From Allodiplogaster sudhausi (Eukaryota > Nematoda > Chromadorea > Rhabditida > Diplogasteridae): a stretch of DNA of 64,000 nucleotides. The DNA is taken from the NCBI GenBank assembly GCA_945643635.1, contig CALZFC010000020.1, positions 4,608,501 through 4,672,500 on the forward strand, in the 5' to 3' direction. The notes beneath the pieces were generated by a model. That model saw only the letters and a program-made list of their open reading frames with translations, was not told the origin of the DNA and did not search any database. The position numbers and the translations under genes were made by a program. Position 1 is the first letter of the stretch. Each line of letters begins with the position of its first letter. Shown here in pieces: positions 1-12,802 of the stretch.

Positions 1-274
1 ATTTTCATTGAATGCGTTCAGATCCTCTGCCCGCCCCTTCTCGCTCCGATTCAATCTTCTTGGAGCTCACTAAATGTGAATAAAGCGCCGAAGGCGAGAT
101 GGCCACTTCAGGCTTTCAGCAAACAGCCTGCGGCCTTTCCACCTTCTCGTGGAGAAAATTGAACCGTGGGTCATGAGAGCATAATCTTTCTCTATCTAAT
201 ATTTCATGCCATAGGATAAGCTTTAAATATTTGCCAGATTTATATTTGATACATACATTTGCATGTATATTGTT

Positions 275-820
275 TTAAAATATTAAAATGAAAAGAAGGA
301 ACTGGCCATTATGGGGCGGCGGCATGAAGAAGGGCGGCTGCGGCAGATGCTCCTCCATCATCCCGAGCATCGACAGGGACGGCGGCCACGCACACTGACG
401 AGGAACCGGCTGACGGGGCACGAACTCTGCCGCTTGCACCCATTCTCAAGAGGGTCAGGGAAATATCAGAGTCACAGAGACAAGGAGAATGAGAGGGGAG
501 AGAGAAGGAGAGGTACAGAGAGATAGAGAAAGAGAGTGACGAACAAGGGAAAGTCAGGATTGAATTCTCGCTACAGAGGGTCATAGTAAGGATGAGCGAG
601 AGAACGAGTGTATGAGGAAGAGTGAGAGAGAAAGAAATCCCAGTGTGTGTTCAAGATGTAATATGCATAAGTCAGAGGGAGAGAAGTCATCATCTTTCGT
701 ACTCTCAGGGTCGATGGAGGAGCGGGTGTTTTTTTGTCTCTCCGTCTCCTGTTTCGCTTTCTCCTCATCGTAGTAAGAAGGAGGGGGGCGATCGGCCTCT
801 TCGAGGAACACGCGAGTCCG
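275..820 (-). CDS. Possible last two exons of an unrecognised gene (PPxY and Pro/Met-rich tail)
   Basis: Two minus-strand exons join in phase. The first runs 820-703, after a CTCCTCAG acceptor and before a GTACGA donor. The second starts at 426 after CGGCAG and reads to a TAA at 275-277. The upstream exon is charged and contains 'DRPPPSYYDEE', a PPxY-type motif of the sort that binds WW domains. The downstream exon is rich in Pro and Met ('EEHLPQPPFFMPPPHNGQF'). I do not recognise the family. Weak splice sites and low-complexity surroundings leave room for error; further exons might lie in 850-2000, where other frames look partly coding (around 1850-1960 minus). Coding status is inferred from composition and phase only. 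Confidence 0.35.
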
Positions 821-1435
821 CTGAGGAGCAGCGGCCATTTCAGCTACTTCTTACTCTCAGCCAATGAAAGCCACCAGGAGAGTCTACAACTGCTCTTCAT
901 TACCACTACTCCATTCTTCATACTCACGAGACGTATCAGCTGAAACAATCACGAATGCATGATGTTGACATTTATACTTAACGTCAGCGTATTTCAGCAA
1001 CGGTAAAAGTCATACAGGAGAACGAAGAGATAGACCAGAGATGAGGAGAGTGATAGAAAGAGAGAGTCACATAAATAATAATAGAGTGCGAGAGAAGAAG
1101 AGATGTCGAAACACAAGACAACAATGAGAGGCGGATACACGTTTGAAAAAGAAAAAAGAGAGAAAGCGAGAGGGAGAGAGAGAGAGAACGAGTAGACTGA
1201 AGAGAAAATAGCGTCGGTCGGAATGCGCGATTCAAGTGGGATTTGCGCTCTGCTCATTGGCAGAAGCGTATGCAACTGTTTTTTTGCTCTCAATCCAAAA
1301 ACCTTAAAAAAGAAGCACAACGCAAGAGCATGATTAAGAGTACACATCACGCTTCAATTATTTTACTAAATTTCACCTCTTTCTCTTACTACCACTCTCT
1401 TTTTTCGCTTTCTCTTCGTATCTCTTTATATCTCC

Positions 1436-1474
<39 letters not shown>

Positions 1475-1547
1475 ATTCTCTCTCTCTCTCCGTATCTCTT
1501 TATATCTCCCGCTCCCGCTCTCTCTCTCTCTCTCGCTCTTTCTCTTG

Positions 1548-1590
<43 letters not shown>

Positions 1591-2572
1591 CTCGCTCTCC
1601 AAGTACACATCGTTTGCATTGCCATGGCTAAATAATGTTCAGATGTGAAGACAAAGTCGAGAACGTGAAGGAAGCAAAGGAGTAGGGAGTTGGGGAGAGG
1701 GACAAAAGTAAGAGTTCCAGTGGAAGGAAGGTGGCATTGAGAAAGAGAGAGAGAGAGCCAATGAGGAGAGAGAAAGAGAGAGAGAGAGAAAGAGAGTAGA
1801 GAGAGATGGTAAAGAATTAGAGATAAGAGAGGGCAGAAGCGCCTGGCCAGGGGGTGTAGGGGCATTCGATTACATCGGTGGTTCTTCCTTCTGGCCGGCC
1901 TCGCTGGTTGCGTGTCTGGTGCAATCAACTCATTAGCTGCTCCCGCATGCAGAGGCATGGTCAGCCGGGGTAGAAAAGAGAGAAAAAAAATAGAAGCTGG
2001 AAGGAGCAACAACCCGCGACCCCCTTCCTCCCTCCAGAACCACTCCGATCCATCACTCGGTTAACTCCCATTTCCTTGGCTCTCTCTCGTTCTATCCTTT
2101 CTCTCTCTACCTCTCTCTCTCTCTCTCCTCTCCTTCTCTCTTCCTCATTTCACAATCCACTTCCCATTTCCCTCACAAGATGTATCTATGAGCATTGTTC
2201 TGCAATTGGTGACCCTGCACTCAGTTCGCGGTCATTTCCTACCACTGAATACGCTTTATCAGATTTGTTTGTTTGTTGTATATTTAGAATTTAGAATAGC
2301 TTAGTAAGTGAATCTTTGGTATGAAGCATTACAAGGAACGCATCTAAAACTGTACACAAAGTAAGAGATCATCACAATTATAGTATGCACACTCAAAAGC
2401 AATCCTGAAAAATGCAGCGGAAATTTATTATGGAAAGAAATCAACACGCTTCGAGAGGACAAAGGTGAAAATGGGATGGGATAAGAAGCTATGAGATTAG
2501 CTGACACCAAGAGTTGTCCAGGAGCCGCGAGAAAGAAAGACGCAGTGACCGAGAGCGAGAGAGCGAGAGAGG

Positions 2573-2621
<49 letters not shown>

Positions 2622-2804
2622 AGAGACAGCGAGAGAGATAGAAGAGAGAGAGAACACTGATAGATAGAGAGAGAACAAAGAGTAAGCGGCAGAGAAACGA
2701 TGACCACTCGGCGTAGTGTCTTCGCTTCTCCACACCACTCATCGGTGACTCCGCCCCGATCTTCCCTCTTTGTACTCTCCGCTTATCCCGCACTCTCTCG
2801 TCCC
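821..2804. repeat. Low-complexity (CT)n/(GA)n region, no firm gene
   Basis: This stretch holds several pyrimidine/purine microsatellites: CT on the plus strand at about 1436-1595, GA on the plus strand at about 1745-1805 and at 2570-2680. Open frames across them translate to Ser/Leu or Arg/Glu runs and are artefacts. Short unique islands, such as 1840-1960, could hold exons of the preceding candidate gene, but I cannot place splice sites with confidence. Confidence 0.7.
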
Positions 2805-5214
2805 TTAATAGAGACTTCGGTTGCCGGATGGACGGGACCTCTTCGCCTGCAATCGCACACTCTTAGTCCGGGCGAGATGAGCTAAGAGAAATGGATCTGG
2901 GAGAGATCATTCAGATTGGAGAGGAACAGAGACAGAGAGTAACTAGAAGACAAAGAGGAGAGGTAGAAAGAAATAGTGTAAGAGAGTGAGAACGAGGGAG
3001 AGAGATAGAGAAAGAGAGGGAGCATAAAGGTGAAGCATTTGACAGACGGGAGGCATTTCTTGCTCGGCCGGAGCAGGCGGCTCCTCTTCTTCCTCCTCGT
3101 GCTGCGGATGAAGCTGCGGTGGCTGCTGCGAGTGGTGGCCAGAGGACTCTTCCAGCATCACTCCCTGAGAGAGAGACAGAGATAGAGCGCGAGAGGGAGA
3201 GAGAGGGAGAGAGAGAGACAGAGAGAGGAGGGAGGGAGAGAGTGAGAGAGAGGGGGGAGGGAGAGAGTGAGTGAGAGAGAGAAAGAGAGAGAGAATTAGA
3301 ACAACAAATAAACATTTCTGAAAAAAAAAACGAAAACGTGAGCACAACTAGACCCTCTGCTCACCTGGACCACATCTCCCGGCGGGCCACTCGCGGCGAT
3401 CTCTACTGGCATCAGACGGATTTGACCGTCAGCTGAAAGAGTTCTGTTATTCTCTCTCTCTCACTCTCTCTCTTTCTAGCCCTCAATTACTTCAAGTTCT
3501 CTCCTTTTGAACCGCTTCTGGAAAAGAATAAAAAGAAAGACCCTAACCGTTGACTGCAATGTAATGTTGTCCACTCGTCGCATCAACAAGAATCTGGACA
3601 CTTTGCATGCCCGGGAGGGAAGAGATGTCGACGTTCTCTTCGATTGCCAGTTCCTGCAAGGGTGCACAATGAGTTATGGCTTTCGAGAACACTGCAAAAA
3701 AGGGACTGATGAAAAAAAGTTGACGTGAGAAATGGAAGGGGCAGTGAGGAACGGAAGTATTCGTAGAGAGAGCGAGAGTGACGATCAGAAGCAGATATGG
3801 GATACAAAGGACGGCAGCAATGAAAAGCGGGAAGAGTAATGATACAAATCCATTGAAACCTGGATGTAAGGCTCTTGGTTGTGGTTGGAAACAGCACTGG
3901 GTTCGGTGCACGGGGCAGGAGTTGGATCGACCATTCCAGAAGAGGAAGAAGACGCATAGGCAGCCGAGCCAGGTCGGGGCTGAACCTTCTGCAGTCAAGC
4001 CTCTATTCGTATAACATAATATCTCCTTATCATGTTGCCCTTTTCTTACCATCAGTATCAAAATAAAATTAAAGCACCACATGGAAAAAACAGAAAGATA
4101 GGAGGGAAGAGAGGGAAGAGAGAGACGGAGAGAGAGAGAGAGACAGAGAGAAATAGAGAGAGAGAGAAATAGAACAGAAAGAAAGCCTAAAAAGAAGCTA
4201 GAGAGAAAGAGGATAGCCGCCACTTCCTTCTTTTTTCTTGCCAGAAGAATCCATTCATTTCCACCGCCCGCCCTTTCCCATTCCAACTTCCTTTACTGGC
4301 CAGTTCCTTCCTGCATTCTAGGAGGGTTCTTCCATTCAATGTCTCTCTTCTCCTCTCCTGGGAATTAGGACATGACAGGGAATGGAAAGAATGACTGACA
4401 TCTGCCGTGGTTGTCAGCTTCGAGCTCTGTTTCGTCGCCTCGCGATACCTGAGAATTAATCATATATTATTTCGCAATTATGTCATCTATATATAAAAAA
4501 ATGCGAAAGAAAACGAATGATAAATAAAGAGTAGCAAGACATCGAAGAAAGCCAGAACTGACCTGTCTAGGAAGATACGCAGAGGCTCGATGTAACAGTC
4601 GAATCCAAGTGTTGTCATTGCATCCAATAAATCATCCGCCGTTATTGTTTTACGCCGTTCCTAAAAAGATATACGATAACAAAATAGTCTGAAAATAAAG
4701 CAAAATAATAAAACAAACTTCTTTTCTCTTTTCGACGAAAAGTCGGACAAGTTTACGTTTCATACTAATTAAATCTTCGAAGAACTCAGAGGAAAAGATG
4801 GGATCTCCTCAGAAACGTAGAAAGACTCAAAGTGAAAAAAAGAATAAATACTAACAGCAGCGCATTTCTCGGATGCTTCACTGGTGATGAAAGAGATGAA
4901 CTCGGAGACGGACTCCTGCACGCATTCCTTTGCCTCCTTCGCCATCTTCCCCGAATTCGGGATCATTCGCCGCATCAAACGACTCACATTTGCTGAAATT
5001 AACGTCTTTTCTACAAAACTAATTTAGTCATGCGAGTCAGATGGCAGTATTTAAATTATAGGAGAGTTACTATTATGAACTGCCCAAAATGGCTGTTATT
5101 ACACCCCCTCCCCCAGTTCCCAGAAAGAGTCTCTCAACACTCACCAATTGGCAGGAAGCGGTCTTGCTCGAGAATGACATTCGGAGGCTGCAGCGGATCA
5201 CCGCTTATAGAGCC
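2805..5214 (-). CDS. nfyb: Nuclear transcription factor Y subunit beta (NF-YB), histone-fold and C-terminal exons
   Basis: NF-YB pairs with NF-YC through a histone fold and, with NF-YA, binds CCAAT boxes in the nucleus. Nine minus-strand exons join with consistent phase: 5214-5145, 4992-4856, 4660-4563, 4448-4400, 3988-3860, 3653-3548, 3432-3365, 3164-3048 and 2846-2805 (TAA). Together they encode 271 residues. The first exon gives 'EQDRFLPIA'; the next two carry the diagnostic core, '[20 protein letters not shown]' followed by '[13 protein letters not shown]' and '[13 protein letters not shown]'. The C-terminal half is Ser/Pro/Gln-rich, contains a run of six Glu, and ends in a basic '[13 protein letters not shown]', perhaps a nuclear localisation signal. 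The last exon boundary (CCC|GTCTGT) is the least certain. The start codon is not here: the 5214 exon follows an AG acceptor (AATTTAG), only a dozen bases from the satellite array. Confidence 0.9.
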
Positions 5215-8200
5215 CTAAATTCAAGATAGCGGAGCTATGGGGGGACCTGGTTTCAGTATCTTTGCCATTATCTCCCTTGGAGTCTTCTCTATGTCCTAGC
5301 ATTGTTTAAATCTAATAGGGACTTGTATAAAAGCGCGCAAAACGGTTTGCCCGCGCGCGACTCCGAACCTGGGTCGTTAGAAAATCTGCGTGCGATGAAA
5401 AAGCACCAAAAAGCCACAAAATAATTCATTTCTCGAATATGACTGAATGAATACCGACGAACAACATATCATTCGATAGCTAATTTAACGCTCTATTCGA
5501 ATAAAAATATGCCCCAAAAAGTGTCAGTGATAGCTAAGGTTGAAAAAGTGCCCTGAACCTTCTGACCCCAAAAGTAGATCAAAAACGTTGTTGTATGAAA
5601 AAGTTTTGTATGAGAAATTTGTTCACCTTCGCAAAAGCTACAGAATGATATATAACACGTTGCCATAACTGCAACATCCGAGAAAAAACAGCCGCGGAAA
5701 TGACCTCCCAAAAATTTGACATTTCACGGCCCCCTTAGGGTACTTTCCCGGAAACCCAGCCAAACGGGAGTAGGCTCATTTCAAAGCTCTCCAAAAACTG
5801 TTCAATACTCTGAATGTCCCGTCCTGCTCCAATCCCTAGTCTCCGAGTATTGATTTTTCAAAAGTTCGCTCCTAACGAAATGGGTTCACTACATTATCGA
5901 TTGCTGCCGGAAAACTATTGCCCTGAAGGGGGACGAAACCATGTCAGATGGTGTATTTCGAGGAGTTCTTTCGAATAAGGACAAAAAATCGACATGTTTC
6001 ATATAGCGTTTTCGAGATAGTGAGCAAATACAGAGCAAAAAATGGCCAAAAAACGGGCTAAAACTTTGGCCACGCCCACAGGAAAGACCCTCGGCGAAAT
6101 TAACCCAATTTGTGTCCTATTAATCTTGAAGACTTGCTCTATCAGCCAATATTTTTTTCAGCTTCCCATCTTCTCCGAAACAAAAGATGCAAACGCTCAA
6201 AGTGGCCAACCCAGCACAACCTCGTGCCGAAAAGTTCCAACTTTGGCCGCCGGCGCCGACCCGAAAACCAAAACCCAAAAATCCCAAACCAATACCAAAA
6301 CGTAGCCCCAATATTCATTTTTCATCCTAAAAAAAACCCCACTCGAAAATCTCAATCCCGCCGCCCACCACGCCGCTCCGCGTAAACCCGGTCAATAATG
6401 AACAAGCGTTTCTAAGTACATTCTCTAACTAGCGGAGCTATGGGGGGACCTGGTATCACATTTTCCGCCCATAATCTCCCTTGGAGTCTTGGCTATTTCC
6501 TAGCATAGGTTTACTTTGATTAGGGTTCACACAAAAGCGCGCAAAAGGGTTTGCCCGCGCGCGACTCCGAACCTGGGTCGTTAAGAAAATCTGCGTGCGA
6601 TGAAAATGCACCAAAAAGCCACAAAATAATTCATATCTCGAATATGCCTGAACGAATACAGACGACCAACCTATCATTCGATAGCTAATTTTATGCTCTA
6701 TTCGAATAAAAATATGCGCCAAAAAGTTTCAGTGATAGCTAAGGTCGAAAAAGTGCCCTAAACATTCTGACCACAAAAGTAGATCAAAAACGTCATTGTA
6801 TGAAAACATTTTGTATGACAAAGTTGTTCGTCTTCTCGAGAGCTACAGAATTATATATAAAATGTTGCCATAAGGCCAATCCCCGAGAAAAAACAGCCGC
6901 GGAAATGGACCCCAAAAATTTGAGAATTCACGGCCCTCTCAGGGTACTTTCCCAGAACCCCAGCCAAACGTGAGTAGGCTCATTTCAAAGCTCTCCAAAA
7001 ACTAAACAATATTCTGAATGTCCCGTCCCGCTCCAATCCTAAATCTTCGAGTATTGATTTTTCAAAGGTTTGCTCCTAACAAAATGGGTCCGCCTGTTTT
7101 TGCCCTGTATCTATCGATCTGGGTGGGCTATGGAGCAGATCAATAGATCAGAAGATGCGCCTTGAAAAACTACATCATATATGTTCGAGAATCGAAAATC
7201 GTACCTACAGAATTTTCGATAGTGAGAAAAAACAGAGCAAAAAAGGGCCAAAAAAGGGGGTCAAAATTTGGCCACGCCCCCTGGCCACCCCTGAGGCACT
7301 AACACCAAACCAACCAGGAATCTTAATAATTAAGAGATGGGCTATCGACTCATATTTTTTCATTCCCCAATTCCTCTCCGTTCAAAAGATGCAATCGCTC
7401 AAAGTGGCCAACCCAGCGCAGCCTCGCGCCAAAAAGTTGAAACTTTGACCGCCGGCGCCGACCCCTAAACCAAATCCTAAAAATCCCAAACCCATACCAA
7501 ATCGTAGCCCCAATATTCATTTTCCATCCTAAAAAAAACCCACTCGAAAATCTCAACCCCGCCGCCCACTACGCCGCTCCGCGCAACCCCCGTAAATAAT
7601 CATCAAGCGTTTCTAAGTACATTCTCTAACTAGCGGAGCTATGGGGGGACCTGGTTTCAGTATCTTTGCCCATTCTCTCCCTTGGAGTCTTCGCTATGTC
7701 CTAGCATTTTAATCTTTGCATTAGGGGTGATATAAAAACGCGCAAAAGGGTTTGCCCGCGCGCGACTTCGAACCTGGGTCGTTAGAAAATCTGCGTGCAC
7801 ATAAAATGCACCAAAAAGCCACAAAATAATTCATATCTCGAATATGCCTGAACGAATACTGACCAACAACCTATCATTCGATAGCTAATTTTAGGCTCTA
7901 TCTGAATAAAAATATGCTCCAAAAAGTGTCAGTGATAGCTAAGGTCGAAAAAGTGGTCTAAACATTCTGACCCCAAAAGTAGATCAAAAATGTCGTTGTA
8001 TGAAAAAGTTTTGTATGAGAAAGTTGTTCGCCTTCTCAAAAGCTACCGAATGATATATAACATGTTGCCATAATGCCAATTCCCGAGAAGAAACAGCCGC
8101 AGAAAGAGCCTCCCAAAAATTCGACATTTCACGGCCCCCTCAGGGCACCTTTTCCGAAACCCAGCAAAACAAGAGTAGGCTCATTTGAAAGCCCTCGTAA

Positions 8201-11200
8201 AACTGTTCAATATTCTGAATGTCCCGTCCCGCTGTAATCTCTATTCTCCAAGTATTGATTTTTCAAAGGTTCGCTCCTAACAAAATGTGTTCGCTACATT
8301 ATCGTTCGCTGTCGGAAAACTATTGCCCTGAGGAGGGAGGAAACCATGTCAGATGGTGTATTTCGAGGAGGGCTTTCGAATAAAGACAAAAAATCGACAT
8401 GTTTCATATAGCGTTTTCGAGATAGTGAGCAAATACAGAGCAAAAAAGGGCCAAAAAAGGGGGTCAAATTTTGGTCACGCCCCCTGGCCACGCCTGAGGC
8501 ACTATGACCAAACCAACAAGGAATCTTAATAATTAAGACATGGGCTATCGACACATATTTTTTTCATTCCCCAATTCCTCTCCGTTCAAAAGATACAAAC
8601 GCTCAAAGTGGCCAACATAGCGCAAGCGCGCGCCGAAAAGTTGCAACTTTGACCGCTGGCGCCACCCCCAAACCCAAATCCCAAAAATCCCAAACTAATA
8701 CCAAAACGTAGCCCCAATATTCATTTACCATCCTAAAAAAACCTCACCCCAAAATCTCACTCCCACCGCCCACAACGCCGCTCCGCGCAAACCCGGCCAA
8801 TAAACCACAAGCGTTTCTAAGTACATTCTCTAACTAGCGGAGCTATGGGGGGACCTGGTTTCAGTATCTTTGCCCATTATCTCCCTTGGAGTGTCCTCTA
8901 TGTCCTAGCATTTAGAACTTTGCATTGGGGGTCGAATTAAAACGCGCAAAAGGGTTTGCCCGCGCGCGACTCCGAACCTGGGTCGTTAAGAAAATCTGCG
9001 TGCGACGAAAATGCACCAAAAACAAACAAATTAATTCATATCTCGAATACGCCTGAACGAATACCGACGAACAACCTATCATTCGATAGCTAATTTTAGG
9101 CTCTATTCGAATAAAAATAAGCCCCAAAAAGTGTCAGTGATAGCTAAGGTCGAAAAAGAGGCCTGAACACTCTCGGACCAAAAGTAGATCAAAAACGTCG
9201 TTGTATGGAAAACTTTTGTATGAGACATTTGTTCACCTTCGCAAAAGCTACAGAACGATATATAACGTGTTGCCATAAGGCCAATCCCCGAGAAAAAACA
9301 GCCACGGAAAAGGCCTCCCAAAAATTCGACATTTCACGGCCCCCTCAGGACACCTTTTCCGAAACCCAGCGAAACGTGAGTAGGCTCATTTTAAAGCTCT
9401 CCAAAAACTAAACAATATTCTGAATGTCCCGTCCCGCTCCGATCCTAAATCTCCGAGTATTGATTTTTCAAAGGTTCGCTCCTAACAAAATGGGTTCACT
9501 ACATTATCGAACGCTGCCGGAAAACTATTGCCCTGAGGGGGGAGGAAACCATGTCAGATGGTGTATTTCGAGGAGGGCTTTCGAATAAGGACAAAAAATC
9601 GACATGTTTCATATAGCGTTTTCGAGATAGTGAGCAAATACAGAGCAAAAAAGGGCCAAAAAACCGGCTAAAACTTTGACCACGCCCACAGGAAAGACCC
9701 TCGGGCGGAATTCGCCCAATTTGTGTCCTATTAATCTTGAAGACATTTCCTATCAATCACTATTTTTTCCAGCTTCCCATCTTCTCCGAAACAAAAGATA
9801 GAAACGCTCAAACTCGCCAACCCAGCGCAAGCGCACGCCGAAAGGTTCCAACTTTGGCCGCTGGCGCCACCCCCAAACCCAAATCCCAAAAATCCGAAAC
9901 CCATACCAAATCGTAGCCCCAATATTCATTTACAATCCTAAAAAAACCCCACTCGAAAATCTCAACCCCACCGCCCACCACGCCGCTCCGCGCAAACCCG
10001 GTAAATATTGAACAAGCAATGCTAAGTAGATTCTCTAACTAGCGGAGCTATGGGGGGACCTGGTTTCAGTATCTTTGCCCATTATCTCCCTTGGAGTCTC
10101 CGCTATGTCCTAGCATTGGTTTTGTTTAATTAGGTTTCACACAAAAGCGCGCAAAAGGGTTTGCCCGCGCGCGACTCCGAACCTGGGTCGTTAGAAAATC
10201 TGTGTGTGATGAAAATGTACCAAAAAGCCACAAAATAATTCATATCTCGAATATGCCTGAACCAATACCGATGATCAACCTATCATTCGATAGCTAATTT
10301 TAGGCTCTATTCGAATAAAAATATGCCCCAAAAAGTGTCAGTGATAGCTAAGGTCGAAAAAGTGGCCTGAACATTCTGACCCCAAAAGTAGATCAAAAAC
10401 ATCGAAATATCAAAACCTTTTGTATGACACATTTGTTCGCCATCTCCAGAGCTACATAATGATATATAACATGTAGGCATAATACCAATCCCCGAGAAAA
10501 AACAGCCGCGGAAAGGGCCTCCCAAAAATTTGACATTTCACGGCCCCCTCAGGCCACCTTTTCCGAAACCCAGCCAAACGGGAATAGGCTCATTCCAAAG
10601 CTCTCGTAAAACTGAACAATATTCTGAATGTCCCGTCTCGCTCCAATCCCAAATCTCCGAGTATTGAATTTTGAAAGGTTCGCCCCTAACAAAATGGGTC
10701 CGCCTGTTTTTGCCCCCGATCGATATGACCCAATGTATTTAGCCCGACAATTTATATATCAAAACATGCGCCGTGAAAAACTACATCATATATGTCGGAA
10801 AGAGAAAAAGTTAATTTTGAAAATTCAAGTTAGTGAGCAAAAACAGAGCAAAAAGGGGCCAAAAAAGGGGTCAAAATTTGGCCACGCCCCCTGGTCACCC
10901 CTGAGGCACTATCAACAAACCGACAAGGAATCTTAATAATTAAGACATGGGCTATCGACTCATATTTTTTTCATTCCCCAACTCCTCTCCGTTCAAAAGA
11001 TCCAATAGCTCAAAGTGGCCAACCCAGCGCAAGCGCGCGCCGAAAAGTTGCAACTTTGACCACTGGCGCCACCCCTAAACCCAAAACCCAAAAATCCCAA
11101 ACCAACACCAAAACGTAGCTCCAATATTCATTTACCATCCTAAAAAAACCCCACCCCAAAATCTCACTCCCACCGCCCACGACGCCGCTCCGCGCAAACC

Positions 11201-11241
11201 CCGGCAATAATGGACAAGCGTTTCTAAGTACATTCTCTAAC

Positions 11242-12802
11242 TAGCGGAGCTATGGGGGGACCTGGTTTCAGTATCGCCGCCCATTATCTCCCTTGGAGTC
11301 TCCGCTATGTCCTAGCATTGGTTTTGTTTAATTAGGTTTCACACAAAAGCGCGCAAAAGGGTTTGCCCGCGCGCGACTCCGAACCTGGGTCGTTAGAAAA
11401 TCTGTGTGTGATGAAAATGTACCAAAAAGCCACAAAATAATTCATATCTCGAATATGCATGTATCAAATCCCATGATCTACCTATCATTCGATAGCTAAT
11501 TTTAGGCTCTATCTGAATAAAAATATGCCCCAAAAAGTGTCAGTGATAGCTATGGTCGAAAATGTGGCCTAAACATTCTCGGACCAAAAGTAGATCAAAA
11601 AAGTCAAAATATGAAAACGTTTTGTATGAGACATTTGTTCGCCTTCTCGAGAGCTACAGAATGATATATAACGTGTTGCCATAAGGCCAATCCCCGAGAA
11701 AAAACAGCCACGGAAAAGGCCTCCCAAAAATTCCCGTGCGCGACTCCGAACCTGGGTCGTTAAGAAAATCTGCGTGCGATGAAAATGCACCTAAAAGCCA
11801 CAAAATAATTCATATCTCGAATATGCCTGAACGAATCCTGACGATCACCCTGTCATTCGATAGCTAATTTTAGGCTCTATCTGAATAAAAATATGCCCCA
11901 AAAAGTGTCAGTGATAGCTAAGGTCGAAAAAGTGGCCTAAACCTTCTGACTCCAAAAGTAGATCAAAAATGTCGTTGTATGAAACAGTTTTGTATGAGAA
12001 AGTTGTTCGCCTTCTCAAAAGCTACCGAATGATATATAACACGTTGCCATAATGCCAATTCCCGAGAAGAAACAGCCGCGGAAAGAGCCTCCCAAAAATT
12101 CGACATTTCACGGCCCCCTTTTCCGAAACCCAGCAAAACATGAGTAGGCTCATTTGAAAGCCCTCGTAAAACTGTTCAATATTCTGAATGTCCCGTCCCG
12201 CTGTAATCTCTATTCTCCGAGTATTGATTTTTCAAAGGTTCGCTCCTAACAAAATGTGTTCGCTACATTATCGATCGCTGCCGGAAAACTATTGCCCTGA
12301 GGGGGGAGGAAAGCATGTCAGATGGTGTATTTCGAGGAGTTCTTTCGAATAAGGACAAAAAATCGACATGTTTCATAAGCGTTTTCGAGATAGTGAGCAA
12401 ATACAGAGCAAAAAAGGGCCAAAAAACGGGGTAAAATTTTGGCCACGCCCACAGGAAAGACCCTCAGGCGGAATTCGCCCATTTTGTGTCCTATTAATCT
12501 TGAAGACATGCTCTATCAACTATTATTTTTTCCAGCTTCCCATCTTCTCCCAAACAAAAGATGCAAACGCTCAAAGTGGCCAACCCAGCGCAAGCGCGCG
12601 CCGAAAAGTTGAAACTTTGGCCGCCGGCGCCGACCCCAAAACCAAAACCCAAAAATACCAATCCGATACCAAAACGTAGCCCCAATATTCATTTACCATC
12701 CTAAAAAAAACCCACTCGAAAATCTCAACTCCCCCGCCTGCCACGCCGCTCCGCGCAAACCCCGGCAATAATCGACAAGCGTTTCTAAGTATACTCTCTA
12801 AC
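11242..12802. repeat. Satellite unit with partial internal duplication
   Basis: This unit is about 1561 bp instead of 1204 bp. At about 11728-11735 the text passes from 'CCTCCCAAAAATTC' directly into 'CCGTGCGCGACTCCGAACC', a position that normally lies several hundred bases earlier in the monomer. The segment from the Ala/Gly-type 'CGCGCGACTCCGAACC' block to the 'CTCCCAAAAATTC' block is therefore present twice, as expected from unequal exchange. Confidence 0.85.

Noticed and set aside
1243..2012. Long open frames rich in Ser/Leu or Arg/Glu
   Set aside because: CTCTCT and GAGAGA repeats contain no stop codons in any frame, so such frames are artefacts; the same applies to those around 35-38 kb, 40-43 kb, 48.0-50.6 kb and 56.8 kb.
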